A stretch of DNA of 64,000 nucleotides from Novosphingobium aerophilum. GTDB lineage: Bacteria > Pseudomonadota > Alphaproteobacteria > Sphingomonadales > Sphingomonadaceae. The position numbers and the translations under genes were made by a program. Each line of letters opens with the position of its first letter. The first letter of the stretch is position 1. This document shows, in pieces, positions 60,892 through 64,000 of the stretch. The stretch is from NCBI RefSeq assembly GCF_014230305.1, contig NZ_JACLAU010000006.1, forward strand, positions 1-64,000. The letters are read 5' to 3'. The notes below the pieces were generated by a model. That model ran no database searches, was not told where the DNA came from, and worked only from the letters and a program-made list of their open reading frames with translations.

Positions 60892-61369
60892 GGTGACCCT
60901 GGACGAGGCCGGGCCGATCCACGCGCTCGAGCTGTGGGACGCTGCGGGGGGCGATGCGATCGCCGCGGCGCTCGGCCATGCCCTGCCCGCCGCGGGACGC
61001 AGCGCCGGAATCGAGGGGCGCCAGGTGCTGCGTCAGCAACCCCTGGTCTGGCTGCTCGACGGGGCGGGGTTCGACCCGGCCGCGATCGCACTGGCGCTCG
61101 GGCCGCACGGGGCGCTGACCGCGATCGGCGGAGGGCTGATGCGGGCGCGGCTGAGCGGGCCGGGCTGGCGCGCGGTGCTGATGCACGATGGCGTGTTCGA
61201 CGCCGAGCAGGCCGCCTTCGGTCCCGGCTGCACCGCCGCGACGATCATCGCCCATGTCGCGGTGACGCTCCACGTGATCGCCGAGGGGCAGTGCGAGGTG
61301 CTGGTCCCGGCCAGCTATGCCGAGCCGCTGGTCGCCGGCTGGCGCCGGGTCGCCGCCGGGCTTGCCTGA
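60884..61369 (+). CDS. soxG: Sarcosine oxidase gamma subunit
   Basis: Predicted 161-aa small subunit, weakly conserved in sequence but in the invariant soxBDAG order. LVWLLDGAGFDPAAIALALG and TIIAHVAVTLHVIAEGQ match SoxG. Start GTG lies 8 bases inside soxA. Last gene of the overlapping run that starts at 51191. Confidence 0.88.
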   Translation: MTEVTLDEAGPIHALELWDAAGGDAIAAALGHALPAAGRSAGIEGRQVLRQQPLVWLLDGAGFDPAAIALALGPHGALTAIGGGLMRARLSGPGWRAVLMHDGVFDAEQAAFGPGCTAATIIAHVAVTLHVIAEGQCEVLVPASYAEPLVAGWRRVAAGLA

Positions 61370-61519
61370 GAGCTGACCCGACGCGCTGACCCGAGGTGCT
61401 GGCCCGATGCGCTGGCCTGATGACCGCTTCGCATTTTGGCATTAGGGTCGGCCCGGGCCGGCCCCCATGCTCGTCGGTCGGGACCGGGCAGGACCGGCCG
61501 GCGGTGGGGAGAACTGACC

Positions 61520-62854
61520 ATGCAAGAGGCCCAGACCTTGTCCGGCGCAACGCCCGCCGCTGCGGACCAGGCCGCTTCCGTCTCGACCGCCCGGCAATGG
61601 TACGTGCTGGTTGTCCTCGCCCTGGTCTACGCGATGAACATCGCCGATCGCTATGTCATCACCACGGTGATGGAATCGATCCGGATCGACCTGAAGCTGA
61701 GCGATTCCGGCGTGGCCCTGCTCACCGGGGTCGCCCTGGCCCTGTTCTACGTGACCATCGGCATCCCGGTCTCGGCCCTGGCCGACCGCTTCAGCCGGCG
61801 CAACATTATCGCCGGGGCCCTGTCGCTGTGGTCGCTCCTGACCGTGCTGACCGGCCTGTCCGCCACTTTCACCCAGATGCTGCTCGCCCGGATCGGGGTG
61901 GGCATCGGCGAGAGCGGCGGGACCCCGCCGTCGACCTCGATGCTGGCCGACACCTTCCGCCCGGCCCAGCGCCCGGCGGCGCTGACGGTCTATGCGCTGG
62001 GCTCGTGCCTGGGGGCCTGGATCGGAGCCGATCTGGCCGGGCAGGTCGCCGATCTCTATGGCTGGCGCAAGGCCTTCATCGCGCTTGGCATACCGGGGAT
62101 CGTGCTGGCCGTGCTGATCCTGCTGACCGTGCGCGAACCGCGCCGCGGGGCGATGGATCAGGGCGCCCGGGCGGTCCCGCCGCCGCTGCCGCTGGCGCAG
62201 AGCCTGGGCTTCCTGATCCGCCAGCCCGCGACGATGCACCTGATGATGGGCGGGGCGGTGACCGCGCTGTGGGGCTGGGGCCTGATGTGGTGGACCCCCA
62301 CTTACCTGCAGCGGGCCTATCACCTCACCGCAGGGGAAGCGGGCGAGATCCTGGGGCCGATGCACCTGATCGCGGGGAGCCTCGCCACCGTGCTCACCGC
62401 CGTGCTGATGGCCAGCAAGGCCATGGCCGATCCGCGCCGGGTGCTGGTGCTGATGGCCGTGGTGGTCGCGCTGATCACCGTGCCGTCGTTCTTCATCTAC
62501 TGGACCGCCGACCTGGGCGTGGCCAAGCTGTGCCTGTGGCTGTTTGTCCCGGCGATGTACTTCTACATCGGCCCGTCCTTCGGGCTGCTGCAGAACATCG
62601 TCCCGGCGCAGATGCGGGCCACGGCCTGCGCGCTGACCCTGCTGATGGCGAACATCGCCAACCTGGTGATCGCGCCGCAGTTCGTCGGCCTCGTCAGCGA
62701 TCATGTCGCCACGGGCGGCGTGGCCGATGCCGCCTCGCTGCGGTTCGCGCTGCTGCTGCTGGCGCCGACCGGGCTGTGGGCCGCCTACCATTACTGGGCG
62801 GCGACCAGGAACATCCTGGCCGAGCAGCGCCGGGCCGAGGGCCTGGCCGATTGA
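61520..62854 (+). CDS. Major facilitator superfamily transporter
   Basis: Predicted 444-aa permease with 12 hydrophobic helices. The helix 2-3 loop motif ALADRFSRRNIIAGAL is the MFS signature, and RIGVGIGESGGTPPSTSMLA is typical of the anion/organic acid group. It lies 150 bp after soxG in the same direction and may import the operon substrate. The ATG at 61520 follows GGGGAGAAC. Substrate unknown. Confidence 0.88.
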   Translation: MQEAQTLSGATPAAADQAASVSTARQWYVLVVLALVYAMNIADRYVITTVMESIRIDLKLSDSGVALLTGVALALFYVTIGIPVSALADRFSRRNIIAGALSLWSLLTVLTGLSATFTQMLLARIGVGIGESGGTPPSTSMLADTFRPAQRPAALTVYALGSCLGAWIGADLAGQVADLYGWRKAFIALGIPGIVLAVLILLTVREPRRGAMDQGARAVPPPLPLAQSLGFLIRQPATMHLMMGGAVTALWGWGLMWWTPTYLQRAYHLTAGEAGEILGPMHLIAGSLATVLTAVLMASKAMADPRRVLVLMAVVVALITVPSFFIYWTADLGVAKLCLWLFVPAMYFYIGPSFGLLQNIVPAQMRATACALTLLMANIANLVIAPQFVGLVSDHVATGGVADAASLRFALLLLAPTGLWAAYHYWAATRNILAEQRRAEGLAD

Positions 62855-62944
62855 GCAGGAGCCGCGCGGGGCAGCCCATGGGCCCTGGCGGCGGTCATGC
62901 TGCCAGGAGGTTGCCGATCGCGGCTGTCCCGGTCCGGTCCGGGC

Positions 62945-64000
62945 TTAGGGTCGGGGCGCCTTGGTTGCCTGCGGCGCAAAGGTTTCGCCGAAGTAATCGC
63001 CGGCATACCACTGCGGGGCCTTGTCGCCATTCGCCAGGCCGACCGTGATGCGATAGTTCGCTTCGGCAAAGCGCGCCCCGGCACGCCAGTTCCAGGCCAG
63101 GTTCAGGTCATCGGTCGGCTGGTGATAGTCCTTGGCCAGGAAGGTCCCGAAGGCCTGCTCGCCGCCATTGGCGAAGCCCGTCGCCAGGAACACCGCCGGC
63201 ACACCCTTGCGCACGAAGCGATAGTGGTCGGACCGCACGAACAGGGTCTCGGCCGGCATGGGATCCGGGCTGAGCCCGACCTGCATCGGCTTCACCGCCG
63301 CCGCGACGATCGGGCCGAGGGTGGAGTGATCGGCGCCGAACGCGACGAGATCGGTGAACGGGTAGAGCAGCACCGGCATGTCGAGATCGACATTGCCGAC
63401 GATCCCGGCGGCCGGCACGGGCGGGTGGTTGGCGAAGTAATCGGCACCCAGCAGCCCGCGCTCTTCCCCGGTCGTGACCACGAACAGGACCGAGCGACGC
63501 GGGGCCGGCTCATTGGCCATGGCCCGGGCGACCGCCAGGGTGGTGGCGACGCCTGCGGCATTGTCCATCGCGCCGTTGAAGATGCGGTCCGCCGTGGCGG
63601 CCTCGCCGGGCTTGGGCGCTCCCGTGCCAAGGTGGTCGAGGTGGGCCGACAGGACCACGTATTCGCTCTTCAGCGCCGCGTCGGCGCCGGGCAGCAGCGC
63701 CACGACATTGGGGCTGGTGATCCGCTCGGCTGTGCTGCTGACGAAGCCGCGGACCGAGGTCTTGAGCGGGAAGCCCTTGGGCCGCCCGCCCGGCTTGTCC
63801 GCCTCGGCGCGGATCTGCGCCAGGGTGCGCGGTGCGCCCGCGAGCAGGGCGGCGGCGGCCTCGTCATTGACCGCCGCGGCCAGGCGCACACCCGGCGCGG
63901 CCTCGTTTGCGCGGCCGTCGGTACCCACCCAGGCATAGCGTGGGGTTAGGGCCGTACGGATCGAGCGCTCCCACGGCCGGACCTTGAGCGAGGCGTTGGT
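62945..64000 (-). CDS. M28-family zinc metallopeptidase (partial, runs off window)
   Basis: The C-terminal about 351 codons are in the window and the frame continues past base 64000 without a stop. Zinc ligands: H in LSAHLDHLG, bridging D in NGAMDNAAG, catalytic EE in TTGEERGLLG, D in VGNVDLDMP and H in AKDYHQPTDD. Family members are exported aminopeptidases or carboxypeptidases; the signal peptide would lie outside the window. Confidence 0.9.
   Translation of the reverse strand, partial: TNASLKVRPWERSIRTALTPRYAWVGTDGRANEAAPGVRLAAAVNDEAAAALLAGAPRTLAQIRAEADKPGGRPKGFPLKTSVRGFVSSTAERITSPNVVALLPGADAALKSEYVVLSAHLDHLGTGAPKPGEAATADRIFNGAMDNAAGVATTLAVARAMANEPAPRRSVLFVVTTGEERGLLGADYFANHPPVPAAGIVGNVDLDMPVLLYPFTDLVAFGADHSTLGPIVAAAVKPMQVGLSPDPMPAETLFVRSDHYRFVRKGVPAVFLATGFANGGEQAFGTFLAKDYHQPTDDLNLAWNWRAGARFAEANYRITVGLANGDKAPQWYAGDYFGETFAPQATKAPRP

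Overview
The window is GC-rich chromosomal DNA from an alphaproteobacterium, most likely a sphingomonad (Novosphingobium or a relative). Indicators are a PhyR-NepR-EcfG general stress locus with GGAAC-N16-CGTT promoters, a class I PHA synthase with a phasin, a large TonB-dependent receptor, GC-rich palindromic intergenic repeats and two bacteriochlorophyll genes (bchE, bchJ). The order-level call is inferred from gene content and codon bias.

Bases 1-4.9 kb are accessory DNA anchored at tRNA-Cys (2484-2557, minus). On the tRNA 3' side a P4-type integrase, an AlpA/Xis-like protein and a CopG-like protein form the end of an island running off the left edge. On the 5' side a 2.3-kb segment with a PemK/MazF-like toxin pair, an integrase fragment and a Cys-rich small protein is bounded by a 48-bp direct repeat of the tRNA 5' half.

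5.0-24.3 kb is housekeeping: alaC; PHA synthesis (phaC, phasin); clpS; a VIT-like membrane protein; lptF-lptG; a desaturase; a GNAT-like protein; phyR, a truncated sensor-kinase remnant, nepR-ecfG; an AI-2E-family protein; Fe-SOD; a cation symporter; glmM; a DUF1272 protein; thiD.

24.4-31.1 kb holds a divergent LysR regulator and dabB-dabA (energy-coupled inorganic carbon accumulation) with a PII-like protein, then dinB. 31.1-34.5 kb is a cluster of small regulatory and unknown genes (winged helix, RadC/JAMM, membrane protein, LuxR-type HTH) and a PEP-CTERM remnant. 34.5-38.7 kb carries sorA-sorB (sulfite oxidation) and bchE-bchJ with a perfect PpsR/CrtJ-type site. 38.9-49.7 kb has a DUF2339 membrane protein, the glutathione-dependent formaldehyde pathway, a SnoaL-like protein, a TonB receptor and a TPR-sulfotransferase.

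50-62.9 kb is the most notable block. A LysR regulator stands divergent to a tightly overlapping operon: Rieske oxygenase, Cys/Met-type PLP enzyme, FAD/[2Fe-2S] oxidoreductase, DAO-type oxidase, soxB-soxD-soxA-soxG, then an MFS permease. It reads as oxidative N-demethylation down to glycine and methylene-THF, with an added PLP step not found in the standard glycine-betaine route. The window ends inside an M28 peptidase gene.
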